A DNA stretch of 13,903 nucleotides, from NCBI GenBank assembly GCA_030066455.1, contig JASJBQ010000082.1:1-13903 (forward strand), written 5' to 3'. Under the pieces are notes generated by a model that searched no databases, was not told the DNA's origin, and was given only the letters and a program-made list of their open reading frames with translations. The stretch's first letter is position 1, and the number at the start of each line of letters is the position of its first letter. Source of the DNA: Desulfobacterales bacterium (GTDB lineage Bacteria; Desulfobacterota; Desulfobacteria; Desulfobacterales; UBA5852). The translations under genes were made by a program, and so were the position numbers. Below, one piece after another: positions 6,894-13,903 of this stretch.

Positions 6894-8984
6894 ATGCGAA
6901 TCCAACCGACCCTGACAAATTGTTTGCGACGCTCCGGCTGGCTGCCGACGGCGGGATTGATCCTGGCGCTGGTGCTGAGCGCCTGTGCGCCGCGGCCCGC
7001 ACGCGTGCCCGAAGCCGTCGAAGCCACCTCGGCCGAAGGCGTCTATGCCACGGCGCAGCGGGCCTATATGCAGGGCGCCCTGCATACGGCCCTGAACTAT
7101 TATCAGGTACTGATCCAGAATTTCCCGGACAGCCCTTTTGTGCCCCAAGCGTTGCTCAACATCGGCCGCATCCACATCCTTCTGAAGGACGACGAGGCCG
7201 CTCTGGAGAGTTTCGCCCGGTTGCTGGAAGCCCATCCGGGGACGCCAGCCGCGGGCGAAGCCGGGGTGGAGATGATGGCGGTTCTCTACCGCCTCGAGCG
7301 TTATCAGGAGATTCAGGCCCGCTATCCGGAACTGGCGGCGACCGTCGAGGACCCCCGGCAACGCTATCGCCTTTACACGATCGTGGCCGATGCCCATGCG
7401 GCGCTGCTGTCCTGGTCGGATAGCTTCTATTTTTACGCTTTGGCGTACCCGTTGGCGGCAGATTCGGAGCGCCCCGCGCTGACGGACAAAATGGCCAATG
7501 CGGCTTCGTTTCTGCAAGACGACGAAATCGAGCTTTTGATGGGGCAGATCACCGAGAGCCCTGCGGCCGGTTATCTCTTCTTCCAGCTGGCCCTGAACAA
7601 GGCGGGCGAAGGGGCTTACGACGATGCCGTCTGGCTGCTGATCCGTTTCCAGGAGCGCTTCGGGACGCACCCCAACGCACCTTTGGCCGATGAATTGATC
7701 GATCAGCTGGCGGACAAGATTGCCTTCGACCGCTACACGATCGGCTGCCTGCTGCCGCTCTCGGGCCCTTACGAGCCGTTCGGCACGCGGGCGCTGGACG
7801 GGATCCAGATGGCCTTTCACGATCTGCAGGCCATCCAGGCCGGACTGCCGGTGCGTCTGGTGGTGCGGGACACGGCCTCCGACCCCCAGGAGGCCACCAC
7901 CGCGATGGCGGCGTTCGCCGAAGCCCGGGTGGCCGGGGTGATCGGCCCCATCGCCTCGGCTGAAAGTGCAGCCGAAGTCGCCCAGGAGGCCCGGATCCCC
8001 ATCATGGTGCTCTCGCAACGCGAAGGTTTGACCGACATCGGGGATTACGTGTTTCGTTATTTCATCACCTCCCGCATGCAGGCCAACGCCTTGGCGGCAT
8101 TTGCGGCCCGGACGCTCAACTACCGGCGTTTTGCGATTCTCTACCCGGAAGAGAAATACGGGCGGGATTTCCGGGATCTCTTCTGGGATGCCGTCTACCG
8201 CGAAGGGGGGCGGGTGGTGGCACTGGAATCCTATGATCCCCAGCAGACGGATTTTGCGGCCGCCATCAAAAAACTCGTGGGCCGTCACCATGCGATCCCC
8301 GGGGACCTCAAACCGATGCGCCGCGGACTCGACCTGCTGGGCCCGCTGGAAGCCATCCCGGGCTACACCCCGCCGGATCCCGAAGAGGAAGCCCCGGAAA
8401 CGGTGCGCACCCGCCGCAAGAAAGATCCCGCGGAAGACGAATTCAAACCGGTGGTGGATTTCGAGGCCATCTTCATCCCCGATGCCCCCCAGATGCTTGG
8501 CCTGGTCGTGCCCCAGCTGGCCTATCACGACGTCGTCAACACCACGCTGCTGGGCACAAACCTCTGGTTCTCGACCAAACTCCTGGAAACGGCCGGAGAG
8601 TACGTGCAGGGCGCCATCCTGACCACCGGCTTCTTCCCGGACAGCCAGACCCCGGCCGTACAGGACTTCGTGACCCGTTTCGAGGCGATCTACGGCCGCA
8701 AACCCGGTTTCATTGAGGCCATCGCCTACGATGCCGCCCGGTTGCTGTTCACCACGGTCCTGCATCCCGATGCCTGGTTGCGCGCGGGCATCCGCCACCA
8801 ACTGCTGAGCCTGGAGACCAAAGACGCCGTCACCGGCGTCATGCGCTTCGAGGGCAACGGCGACTCCATCCAGGCCCTGCCCCTGCTGCAGGTCCGCGAG
8901 AACGGCTTTCAGGAACTGGACCCGGCCACCCCCCCGGCCTGGAGACCGTGGCAGGCGGAAGTGCCGCCCGTGCCGGAACCGTAA
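6894..8984 (+). CDS. LpoA-like lipoprotein: TPR domain plus periplasmic-binding (PBP1) domain
   Basis: A 696-residue protein. Residues 1-31 are a lipoprotein signal: basic start, hydrophobic GLILALVLSA and lipobox Cys31 (LSAC), so it should be membrane-anchored in the periplasm. Residues about 45-275 are TPR/Sel1-like helices, for example YATAQRAYMQGALHTALNYY at 51-70 and ALLNIGRIHILLKDDEAALE at 86-105. Residues about 281-675 are a type I periplasmic-binding fold like that of leucine-binding proteins: IGCLLPLSGPYEPFGTRALDG at 283-303, GVIGPIASAES at 348-358, RRFAILYPEEKYGRDF at 411-426. This order and length resemble E. coli LpoA (678 residues), the outer-membrane activator of peptidoglycan synthase PBP1a; the ABC-transporter binding-protein label is the alternative, but no permease genes are adjacent. 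A charged Glu/Arg/Lys-rich insertion sits at about 494-517. The ATG at 6894 is preferred over an upstream in-frame ATG at 6795 because the signal peptide starts there. Confidence 0.8.
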   Translation: MRIQPTLTNCLRRSGWLPTAGLILALVLSACAPRPARVPEAVEATSAEGVYATAQRAYMQGALHTALNYYQVLIQNFPDSPFVPQALLNIGRIHILLKDDEAALESFARLLEAHPGTPAAGEAGVEMMAVLYRLERYQEIQARYPELAATVEDPRQRYRLYTIVADAHAALLSWSDSFYFYALAYPLAADSERPALTDKMANAASFLQDDEIELLMGQITESPAAGYLFFQLALNKAGEGAYDDAVWLLIRFQERFGTHPNAPLADELIDQLADKIAFDRYTIGCLLPLSGPYEPFGTRALDGIQMAFHDLQAIQAGLPVRLVVRDTASDPQEATTAMAAFAEARVAGVIGPIASAESAAEVAQEARIPIMVLSQREGLTDIGDYVFRYFITSRMQANALAAFAARTLNYRRFAILYPEEKYGRDFRDLFWDAVYREGGRVVALESYDPQQTDFAAAIKKLVGRHHAIPGDLKPMRRGLDLLGPLEAIPGYTPPDPEEEAPETVRTRRKKDPAEDEFKPVVDFEAIFIPDAPQMLGLVVPQLAYHDVVNTTLLGTNLWFSTKLLETAGEYVQGAILTTGFFPDSQTPAVQDFVTRFEAIYGRKPGFIEAIAYDAARLLFTTVLHPDAWLRAGIRHQLLSLETKDAVTGVMRFEGNGDSIQALPLLQVRENGFQELDPATPPAWRPWQAEVPPVPEP

Positions 8985-9005
8985 CGCCCGACGACGCGTC
9001 CCCGT

Positions 9006-9403
9006 GGGTCAAACTCAACCATTCGAATATGCTGAGGGTGGCAGCACACGCCGATAAGGAAATTCCTTTGGAATCCGTGATGGCCTTGGCCGACCGGAAC
9101 CATCAAAAGCTTATGGAAGGTTTTACCGCTTACGCCATGGCCGATATTCTTGTGCACGGGCGGGGTTTGAAGCCTTCGGCCGCCGGGGAATGGATCGCGA
9201 AAGCCATATAGGCCGACATCCGCAACGGAGTTCCGTGGAACCTCGGCCGGGATTATCATCTGCTCACCCAACTGCTTCACCGGGAGGGGGATCGCACCGG
9301 GGCCCGGAAAAATCTGGCATCGGCCATCGACATCATGCGAGGCTGCGGCGCTTCCGGATGGGCGCCAAAATACGAGGAAGGCTGGTCTTGCCCGGGTCCC
9401 TAA
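9006..9403 (+). pseudogene. Decayed C-terminal fragment of a TPR protein, interrupted by TAG
   Basis: One reading frame (codons starting at positions congruent with 9212) gives protein-like sequence on both sides of a TAG at 9209-9211. Before the stop it reads GEWIAKAI; after it, ADIRNGVPWNLGRDYHLLTQ, then GDRTGARKNLASAIDIM and GCGASGWAPKYEEGW, ending at TAA 9401-9403. This resembles, from memory, the final TPR repeats of large ATPase/cyclase or protein-kinase-like TPR proteins, whose ends typically read A-I-E-A-D-x-x-N-G and E-C-G-A-D-G-W-x-x-x-Y-E. The TAG falls where Glu is expected, a single-base change from GAG. No N-terminal part is present upstream, where the frame runs into the lipoprotein gene, so the fragment is both truncated and interrupted. 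The left limit is approximate. Confidence 0.5.
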
Positions 9404-9415
9404 CGATCGGAATCT

Positions 9416-9437
9416 TTTTCTTTCGCGCGAAAGAAAA
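9416..9437. repeat. Perfect 22-bp palindrome
   Basis: The arm TTTTCTTTCGC (9416-9426) is followed directly by its exact reverse complement (9427-9437). It lies 13 bases after the end of the TPR remnant and 150 bases before the MDR oxidoreductase start. It could act as a hairpin with a short CG-rich tip in RNA, or as a dimeric protein-binding site. No T-run follows, so it is not a standard terminator. Nothing identical was seen elsewhere in the window. Confidence 0.6.
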
Positions 9438-9587
9438 TGAACACACGAGACATAGGCAAAACCCTTCGCGGTCATGATAAGAGGCGGAGGATTGAGATCA
9501 ATTTCTATCGATTCGCCGCCTGCCCGTTTGCAGTCAAGCCGACAAGTTGAACCGTCAATAAAAATGAATGGATTCGAGGGATTATCA

Positions 9588-10580
9588 ATGCAGGCCATCG
9601 TCATCAATCGCTTTGGGGGACCGGACGTCCTGGAAGTCGTGTCGGACCACCCGCCGCCTGCCCCTGCAGCCAACCAGGTATTGATCAAAGTCCACGCGGC
9701 GGGCATCAACCCCCTGGATTGGAAAATCCGGGAAGGCCAGCTGAAATTCCTGCTGGGCGCCCGTTTCCCCATGATTCTGGGAAACGACGTCTCCGGAGAA
9801 ATCGTCGCCGTCGGTGACAACGTTTCCCGCTTCCGCGTCGGTGATGAAGTCTTCTGCTTAATGGATGTCGCTCCCCAACGGTCGATAACCGGGTTTGCCA
9901 GGAGCGGCGGCTATGCGGAAATGGCCGTGACGCGGGAAGACACCCTGGCGCGCAAACCCCAGTCCCTTTCCCATCCGCAAGCCGCTTCGGTGCCGCTGGC
10001 GGCATTGACCGCCTACCAGATCCTGGTCCACAAGGCCGGCATTAAACCCGGTGACGAGGTCCTGATCAACGGCGCCTCGGGCGGCACCGGCATTTTCGCG
10101 GTTCAGATCGCCAAGGCGCGGGGCGGCGTTGTCACCGCCGTTTGCAGCGCCGGTAATCATGAACTGGTGGCCGGCCTGGGGGCCGACCGTCTGGTTGATT
10201 ATCGCCAGCAACCCGTCACCGAACTCGGCACCCGGTTTGACATCATTTACGATGCGGCCGTAACAGCATCCTTTGGGCAGTGCCGAAAGCAACTGAAGGC
10301 TTCCGGCGTCTTTATTTCCAACCTGCCCAACGCCTCCGGTATGCTCGCCAAAATGACCTTCCCCCTGGCCCGTCACCTCGGCTTCAGGAAGAAGAATGTA
10401 TTTGCCTGGGTGCAGCCATCGGGAGCGGACCTGGAAGACGTCCGGAAAATGATCGATGCCGGCGAGCTTCGGACCCTCATCGACCGCACCTACACACCGG
10501 AAGCAATCCGCGAGGCCCACGATTACAGCCAGTCAGGGCGGGTGCGGGGCAAGCTGGTGGTGGATTTTACCAACGGATGA
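9588..10580 (+). CDS. NAD(P)H quinone oxidoreductase-like MDR enzyme (zinc-independent)
   Basis: A 330-residue medium-chain dehydrogenase/reductase. The N-terminal GroES-like domain includes GPDVLEV at 11-17, VHAAGINPLDWKIREG at 35-50 and the GNDVSGEIVAVGDNV stretch at 65-79. The Rossmann domain has LINGASGGTGIFAVQIAKA at 159-177, the NADPH motif of quinone oxidoreductases (AxxGGxG), and GADRLVDY at 198-205. The four-cysteine structural zinc loop of true alcohol dehydrogenases is absent, pointing to the zinc-free quinone oxidoreductase/RTN4IP1-like branch that reduces quinones or enones in the cytoplasm. The start at 9588 has GAGGG at 9576-9580 with 7-base spacing and fits the family N-terminus (MQAIVINRFGGPD); an in-frame ATG at 9564 is possible but adds unrelated residues. 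The mutarotase gene follows after 58 bases, so co-transcription is possible. Substrate unknown. Confidence 0.85.
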   Translation: MQAIVINRFGGPDVLEVVSDHPPPAPAANQVLIKVHAAGINPLDWKIREGQLKFLLGARFPMILGNDVSGEIVAVGDNVSRFRVGDEVFCLMDVAPQRSITGFARSGGYAEMAVTREDTLARKPQSLSHPQAASVPLAALTAYQILVHKAGIKPGDEVLINGASGGTGIFAVQIAKARGGVVTAVCSAGNHELVAGLGADRLVDYRQQPVTELGTRFDIIYDAAVTASFGQCRKQLKASGVFISNLPNASGMLAKMTFPLARHLGFRKKNVFAWVQPSGADLEDVRKMIDAGELRTLIDRTYTPEAIREAHDYSQSGRVRGKLVVDFTNG

Positions 10581-10638
10581 AGACGGGCGTTAACGGGATG
10601 CGACGCGCGCCCAACATCGGAAAATAAAGGATGGGAAA

Positions 10639-11553
10639 ATGAATGCCAGCGAACTTGCCACGTTGAATCAGACCTATGGTATCCAGGACCAACTGGCCTT
10701 CAAGGAAGGCCTCGGTGGATTGGCCATCGCCGCAATGCAGAATGATTATGGCGAAGCCACGGTCGCTCTGCACGGGGGGCACGTGCTGTCTTTCCGGCCG
10801 CGAGGACAGGCACCTGTGCTGTGGCTCAGCCGACATGCCCGGTTTGAAGCGGGGCGCGCCATTCGTGGCGGCATACCGGTATGCTGGCCCTGGTTTGCCG
10901 ATCATCCCGCAGACAGCACCAAGCCGGCCCACGGGTTTGTGCGCACCGCCGTCTGGTCGGTGGTCTCATCAGAGACGTCGACGGATGGCGGCACGCGCCT
11001 GACACTGACCATCGCCGAACGCGAGGCCACCAAAGAACTGTGGCCGCACCGTTTCCGTTTGACGCTTGATGTCACCCTGGCGGATGCGCTGCAGGTAAAG
11101 CTGACGGCCACCAACACCGGCGCGCAGCCTTTCACCTGTACCGGTGCCCTGCACAGCTATTTCAGCATCTCTTCGGTGGCCGACGTCCGGATTACCGGTC
11201 TGGACGGCTGCGATTACCTCGACAAGGTCGAACAGTACCGCCGCAAAGTCCAGCAAGGTGCCGTCACGATCAAAAACGAGATCGACCGGATCTATCTCGA
11301 CACCACCGGGGCGTGCGTCATCGAAGACAGCGGCATGCGGCGACGCATCGCCATTGCCAAAAACGGCAGCCGTACCACGGTGGTCTGGAATCCGTGGATC
11401 GAAAAGGCCGCGGCCATGAAGGACTTCGGCGACGACGAGTACCAAACCATGGTCTGTGTCGAGACCGCCAATGCCGCCGAGGATGTCGTCGCCCTGGCAC
11501 CCGGTGAATCCCATACCGTGGAAGCCGACATTCGTTCGGAAGCATGGGTTTGA
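10639..11553 (+). CDS. D-hexose-6-phosphate mutarotase (aldose-1-epimerase family, YeaD-like)
   Basis: A 304-residue protein of the galactose-mutarotase-like beta-sandwich fold. Family marks in order: GGHVLSF at 46-52, GRAIRGGIPVCWPWF at 72-86, HGFVR at 98-102 with catalytic His98, LHSYF at 171-175 with His172, WNPWIEKAAAMKDFGDDEYQ at 250-269, and CVETANA at 273-279 with catalytic Glu275. The WNPW and CVE pattern is typical of the YeaD/YMR099C branch, which interconverts alpha and beta anomers of glucose-6-phosphate in the cytoplasm. Length is normal (E. coli YeaD 294). An AAAGG site lies at about 10626-10630. It is followed after 185 bases by phosphoglucomutase, which uses the alpha anomer, so the neighbours make functional sense together. 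Confidence 0.92.
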   Translation: MNASELATLNQTYGIQDQLAFKEGLGGLAIAAMQNDYGEATVALHGGHVLSFRPRGQAPVLWLSRHARFEAGRAIRGGIPVCWPWFADHPADSTKPAHGFVRTAVWSVVSSETSTDGGTRLTLTIAEREATKELWPHRFRLTLDVTLADALQVKLTATNTGAQPFTCTGALHSYFSISSVADVRITGLDGCDYLDKVEQYRRKVQQGAVTIKNEIDRIYLDTTGACVIEDSGMRRRIAIAKNGSRTTVVWNPWIEKAAAMKDFGDDEYQTMVCVETANAAEDVVALAPGESHTVEADIRSEAWV

Positions 11554-11568
11554 TGCCGGAGGTATGCT

Positions 11569-11627
11569 AAAGGGCCGTGCCTTCACGCGGGATGCGGCCA
11601 TGTCGCGACAGCGCCCAGGGCCTTTTT
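11569..11627 (+). terminator. Weak possible terminator after the mutarotase gene
   Basis: AAAGGGCC at 11569-11576 can pair, with one G-U pair, with GGCCTTTT ending in a run of five T at 11623-11627. The loop is long, about 40 bases, so the structure is weak. If real, it would separate the mutarotase transcript from pgm. Confidence 0.2.
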
Positions 11628-11738
11628 CCGCCGCCCCATAGGCATGCGGCAAAAAAGGATTATCATTGAACCCAGCGGAAAGATCACCCGCCGTTCAACC
11701 CACACCATCCTGATCGACATCGACCCACGGGAGCCAAG

Positions 11739-13391
11739 ATGACAATCCATAAACTTGCCGGAAAAGCGGCACCCCCGACAATGCTGGCCAACATTCCCAG
11801 GCTCGTCTCCGCGTATTTCACCCGCCAGCCGGATCCTTCCGAGCCGACCCAGCAGGTTGTATTCGGCACCTCGGGCCACCGGGGTTCGTCCCTGAAAAAC
11901 AGCTTCAACCAGAACCACATCCTGGCCATCAGCCAGGCCATTTGTGAATACCGGGCCGCACGGCGGATCGACGGTCCGCTGTTCATGGGGATGGACACCC
12001 ATGCCCTCTCCGAGCCGGCCCTGGCCAGCGCCCTGGAGGTTTTTGCCGCCGCCGGTGTGACCGTCATGATCCCCAAAGACTGGGGCTATACCCCGACGCC
12101 CGTGATCTCGCACGCCATCCTCACCGCCAACCAGGGCAAGCAGCAGGGTCTGGCCGACGGCGTGGTCATCACCCCGTCGCACAATCCCCCCGAGGACGGC
12201 GGATTCAAATACAATCCGCCCCACGGCGGCCCGGCGGGCACCGACATCACAACATCCATCGCGAAGCGGGCCAACGCGATCCTCGCGGACGGATACCGGG
12301 TCAAGCGCATGCCTTTCGAAAGGGCTCTCAAGGCGGAAACGACGCAGGCCTACGACTACATCGGGCCCTATGTGGCCGATCTCGCCGCGGTGGTCGACAT
12401 GGAGACGATTGCCGCCTCCGGGCTCAAGATCGGTGTGGACCCGATGGGCGGCGCCGCGGTGGACTACTGGGCGCCCATTGCCGAGCGCTACGGGCTGGCG
12501 CTCGAGATCGTCAATCCCTACGTGGACCCCACCTTTGCGTTCATGCCATTGGACAAAGACGGAAAAATCCGCATGGACTGCTCCTCGCCCTTTGCCATGC
12601 AGGGGCTGATCGGGCTCAAAGATAAATTCGACGTCGCTTTCGGCAACGATACGGATGTCGACCGCCACGGGATCGTGACGCGAAGCGCCGGGCTGCTCAA
12701 TCCGAACCACTATCTGGCCGTGGCCATCTGGTATCTGTTTCAGAACCGCCCCGCGTGGGGCCCGTCCGCCGCTGTTGGCAAAACCCTCGTCTCCACCTCG
12801 ATGATCGATCGCGTCGCGGCGAGCCTGGGGAAAAGACTATCCGAGGTGCCGGTCGGTTTTAAATGGTTCGTCGACGGCCTCAAAAGCGGTGACTACGCTT
12901 TCGGCGGTGAGGAAAGTGCCGGCGCTTCCTTTCTGCGACGGGACGGTTCGGTGTGGACCACGGACAAAGACGGCATCATCATGGATCTTCTGGCCTGTGA
13001 AATCATGGCCCGAACCGGTCGGGATCCAGGGGCAATTTACCGATCGCTCGAAGAAGAATTCGGCGCCTCGGTTTACGCGCGCATCGACGCCCCGGCCACG
13101 GTGGCACAAAAGGCGGTGCTCAGCCGACTTTCGGCCGATATGATCATCGCCGAGGAACTCGCCGGCGAGCCGATCACGGCCAAGCTTACGCACGCTCCGG
13201 GCAACCAGGCCCCCATCGGGGGGCTTAAGGTGGTCACCGCCAACGGGTGGTTTGCCGCACGGCCGTCGGGCACCGAGGAGATCTACAAAATCTATGCGGA
13301 AAGCTTCAAAGACGAGACGCACCTGCTGCGCATTCAGCAGGAGGCGCAGGCCATTGTGGGCGAAGCTTTTCGGGCCGGAGGGGCGGGATAG
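11739..13391 (+). CDS. pgm: Phosphoglucomutase, alpha-D-glucose phosphate-specific
   Basis: A 550-residue enzyme, close to the 546 residues of E. coli Pgm, that interconverts glucose-1-phosphate and glucose-6-phosphate in the cytoplasm, feeding nucleotide-sugar and glycogen synthesis. All four active-site loops are visible: TSGHRGSS at 44-51 near the N-terminus; [20 protein letters not shown] at 142-161 with phosphoserine Ser147; metal-binding [10 protein letters not shown] at 302-311 (Asp304, 306, 308); sugar-binding [15 protein letters not shown] at 389-403; and phosphate-binding [13 protein letters not shown] at 507-519. The TPSHNPP form and the length place it in the bacterial alpha-D-glucose-specific class rather than the phosphoglucomutase/phosphomannomutase class. 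The ATG has CGGGAG about 5 bases upstream (11728-11733). It sits behind the hexose-6-phosphate mutarotase gene. Nothing in the sequence suggests inactivation. Confidence 0.97.
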   Translation: MTIHKLAGKAAPPTMLANIPRLVSAYFTRQPDPSEPTQQVVFGTSGHRGSSLKNSFNQNHILAISQAICEYRAARRIDGPLFMGMDTHALSEPALASALEVFAAAGVTVMIPKDWGYTPTPVISHAILTANQGKQQGLADGVVITPSHNPPEDGGFKYNPPHGGPAGTDITTSIAKRANAILADGYRVKRMPFERALKAETTQAYDYIGPYVADLAAVVDMETIAASGLKIGVDPMGGAAVDYWAPIAERYGLALEIVNPYVDPTFAFMPLDKDGKIRMDCSSPFAMQGLIGLKDKFDVAFGNDTDVDRHGIVTRSAGLLNPNHYLAVAIWYLFQNRPAWGPSAAVGKTLVSTSMIDRVAASLGKRLSEVPVGFKWFVDGLKSGDYAFGGEESAGASFLRRDGSVWTTDKDGIIMDLLACEIMARTGRDPGAIYRSLEEEFGASVYARIDAPATVAQKAVLSRLSADMIIAEELAGEPITAKLTHAPGNQAPIGGLKVVTANGWFAARPSGTEEIYKIYAESFKDETHLLRIQQEAQAIVGEAFRAGGAG

Positions 13392-13728
13392 CGCCGAAAA
13401 CAGGTGCGAGGGGCTTTCTTGTCAGTCGAATGTGCCGTTCCGATGCGCGCTGACATTCGCTGAAAGACCGGCGCTTGTCGGCGCCGCCTATAGATCAGCA
13501 ATAGTCCTTATTTGCCGTCGGAAAAACAAACCGCCTGACGTCCGACGGGTGCGTTGCCGTCTTCAGTGCATATCGTTTAGGATGCAAAGTTATACTGCCG
13601 CGACCGATGCTTACGCATCGATGGCGTGGCCGAAATAGGGGCCTGTAGGCCGATAATTCGGCCGCTGTCAGCTTAGATGACGCCCCTTTTTAAAACATGG
13701 CGTCGGGTCAATCTCTGCTATGAGTTGA
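13392..13728. other. 337-bp hairpin-rich non-coding region
   Basis: No supported gene on either strand between the pgm stop and the minus-strand gene at the right edge. It contains at least four inverted repeats: CGGCGC (13469-13474) with GCGCCG (13481-13486); CCGTCGGA (13515-13522) with TCCGACGG (13541-13548); CGATGC (13605-13610) with GCATCG (13615-13620), loop TTAC; and a branched structure ending in a T-run (13633-13691). It may be an extended 3' untranslated region of pgm or a separate structured RNA. No known RNA family was recognised. Confidence 0.5.
13633..13691 (+). terminator. Branched terminator-like structure with T-run
   Basis: AGGGGC (13637-13642) pairs with GCCCCT (13682-13687), and a run of five T ends at 13691. 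Outside one T-T mismatch, AAA (13633-13635) can pair with TTT (13689-13691). Inside, two hairpins fit: GGCCG (13648-13652) with CGGCC (13659-13663), loop ATAATT; and GTCA (13667-13670) with TGAC (13678-13681). The order, GC stem then T-run, gives plus-strand polarity. Its distance from pgm (about 250 bases) is long for a simple terminator of that gene. Confidence 0.45.
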
Positions 13729-13903
13729 TCAAACGGAGAACGCCTTCAACGACGTCAGGCGGTACGCAATATGCAGATGATCAATAAATCGACCCATCCT
13801 CTGTGGCTCGGGAAGGAATAGAGACCTGCCCTTTTCAATTCTGGTGCTGAAAGCCGATATCACCTCCAGAACCCGGGCATGGCGTGCTGAACCGAGGTTA
13901 TCA
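13729..13903 (-). CDS. C-terminal end of an unrecognised protein, 5' part beyond the window
   Basis: On the minus strand a frame is open from the right edge down to TGA at 13731-13729, giving 57 visible residues. The sequence is mixed and protein-like, for example RVLEVISAFSTRIEKGRSLF at 10-29 and RMGRFIDHLHIAYRL at 35-49, with alternating hydrophobic and charged residues suggesting helices. I do not recognise the family. The codons look compatible with the neighbouring genes, but 57 open codons in GC-rich DNA is not strong proof. The structured region at 13392-13728 lies directly downstream of its stop. Confidence 0.4.
   Translation of the reverse strand, partial: DNLGSARHARVLEVISAFSTRIEKGRSLFLPEPQRMGRFIDHLHIAYRLTSLKAFSV

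Noticed and set aside
6138..8801. Very long minus-strand open frame (887 codons) opposite the Dabb and lipoprotein genes
   Set aside because: It is antisense to well-supported genes with recognisable domains, its translation is rich in Gly/Arg/Gln/His without any known motif, and GC-rich codon use commonly opens the opposite frame.
9209..9211. TAG in the TPR remnant as a possible pyrrolysine codon
   Set aside because: Some deltaproteobacteria use pyrrolysine, but the fragment has no gene start, lacks its N-terminal part and is not a methylamine methyltransferase, so decay is simpler.
9482..9521. AGGCGG/CCGCCT inverted repeat with an inner ATTGA/TCAAT repeat before the MDR gene
   Set aside because: Stems are short with a wide, AT-rich loop and no T-run; not distinct enough from chance to list as a feature.

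Overview
The window looks like GC-rich chromosomal DNA from a Gram-negative bacterium. A member of Desulfobacterota (former deltaproteobacteria, Desulfosarcina-like) is my best guess. It rests on the LpoA-like lipoprotein, a decayed tail resembling the TPR end of ATPase/cyclase proteins common in that group, and the general codon composition. No rRNA, tRNA, CRISPR array or intact mobile element was seen.

Left part (1-5467): a putative membrane-lipid modification locus. A secreted chalcone-isomerase-like protein runs leftward off the edge (1-559, minus), behind a good sigma70-type promoter. Divergent from it is a TTG-started SRPBCC-SDR fusion (683-2092, plus). Convergent with the SDR is a two-gene operon on the minus strand: a flavin-dependent amine-oxidase-like protein (5467-4184) overlaps by ATGA a fused DUF1365 / cyclopropane-fatty-acid-synthase-type methyltransferase (4187-2193). 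These families often occur together as separate genes in proteobacteria, where some sets are controlled by an ECF sigma factor. Here two pairs of domains are fused, and the methyltransferase lacks two catalytic residues of classical Cfa.

Middle part (5468-9587): a 585-bp non-coding stretch holds a candidate promoter with a palindrome in its spacer. It is followed by a small three-helix membrane protein and a Dabb-family protein (6053-6746), probably co-transcribed, and then a large lipoprotein with TPR and periplasmic-binding domains (6894-8984, LpoA-like). Behind it lies a decayed C-terminal fragment of a TPR protein interrupted by an amber codon (about 9006-9403) and a perfect 22-bp palindrome.

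Right part (9588-13903): an NAD(P)H quinone-oxidoreductase-like MDR enzyme, a D-hexose-6-phosphate mutarotase (YeaD-like) and phosphoglucomutase (pgm), all plus strand. The last two act on neighbouring steps of glucose-phosphate metabolism. After pgm come 337 bp without a gene but rich in hairpins, ending in a terminator-like structure. The C-terminal end of an unrecognised minus-strand gene enters from the right edge.
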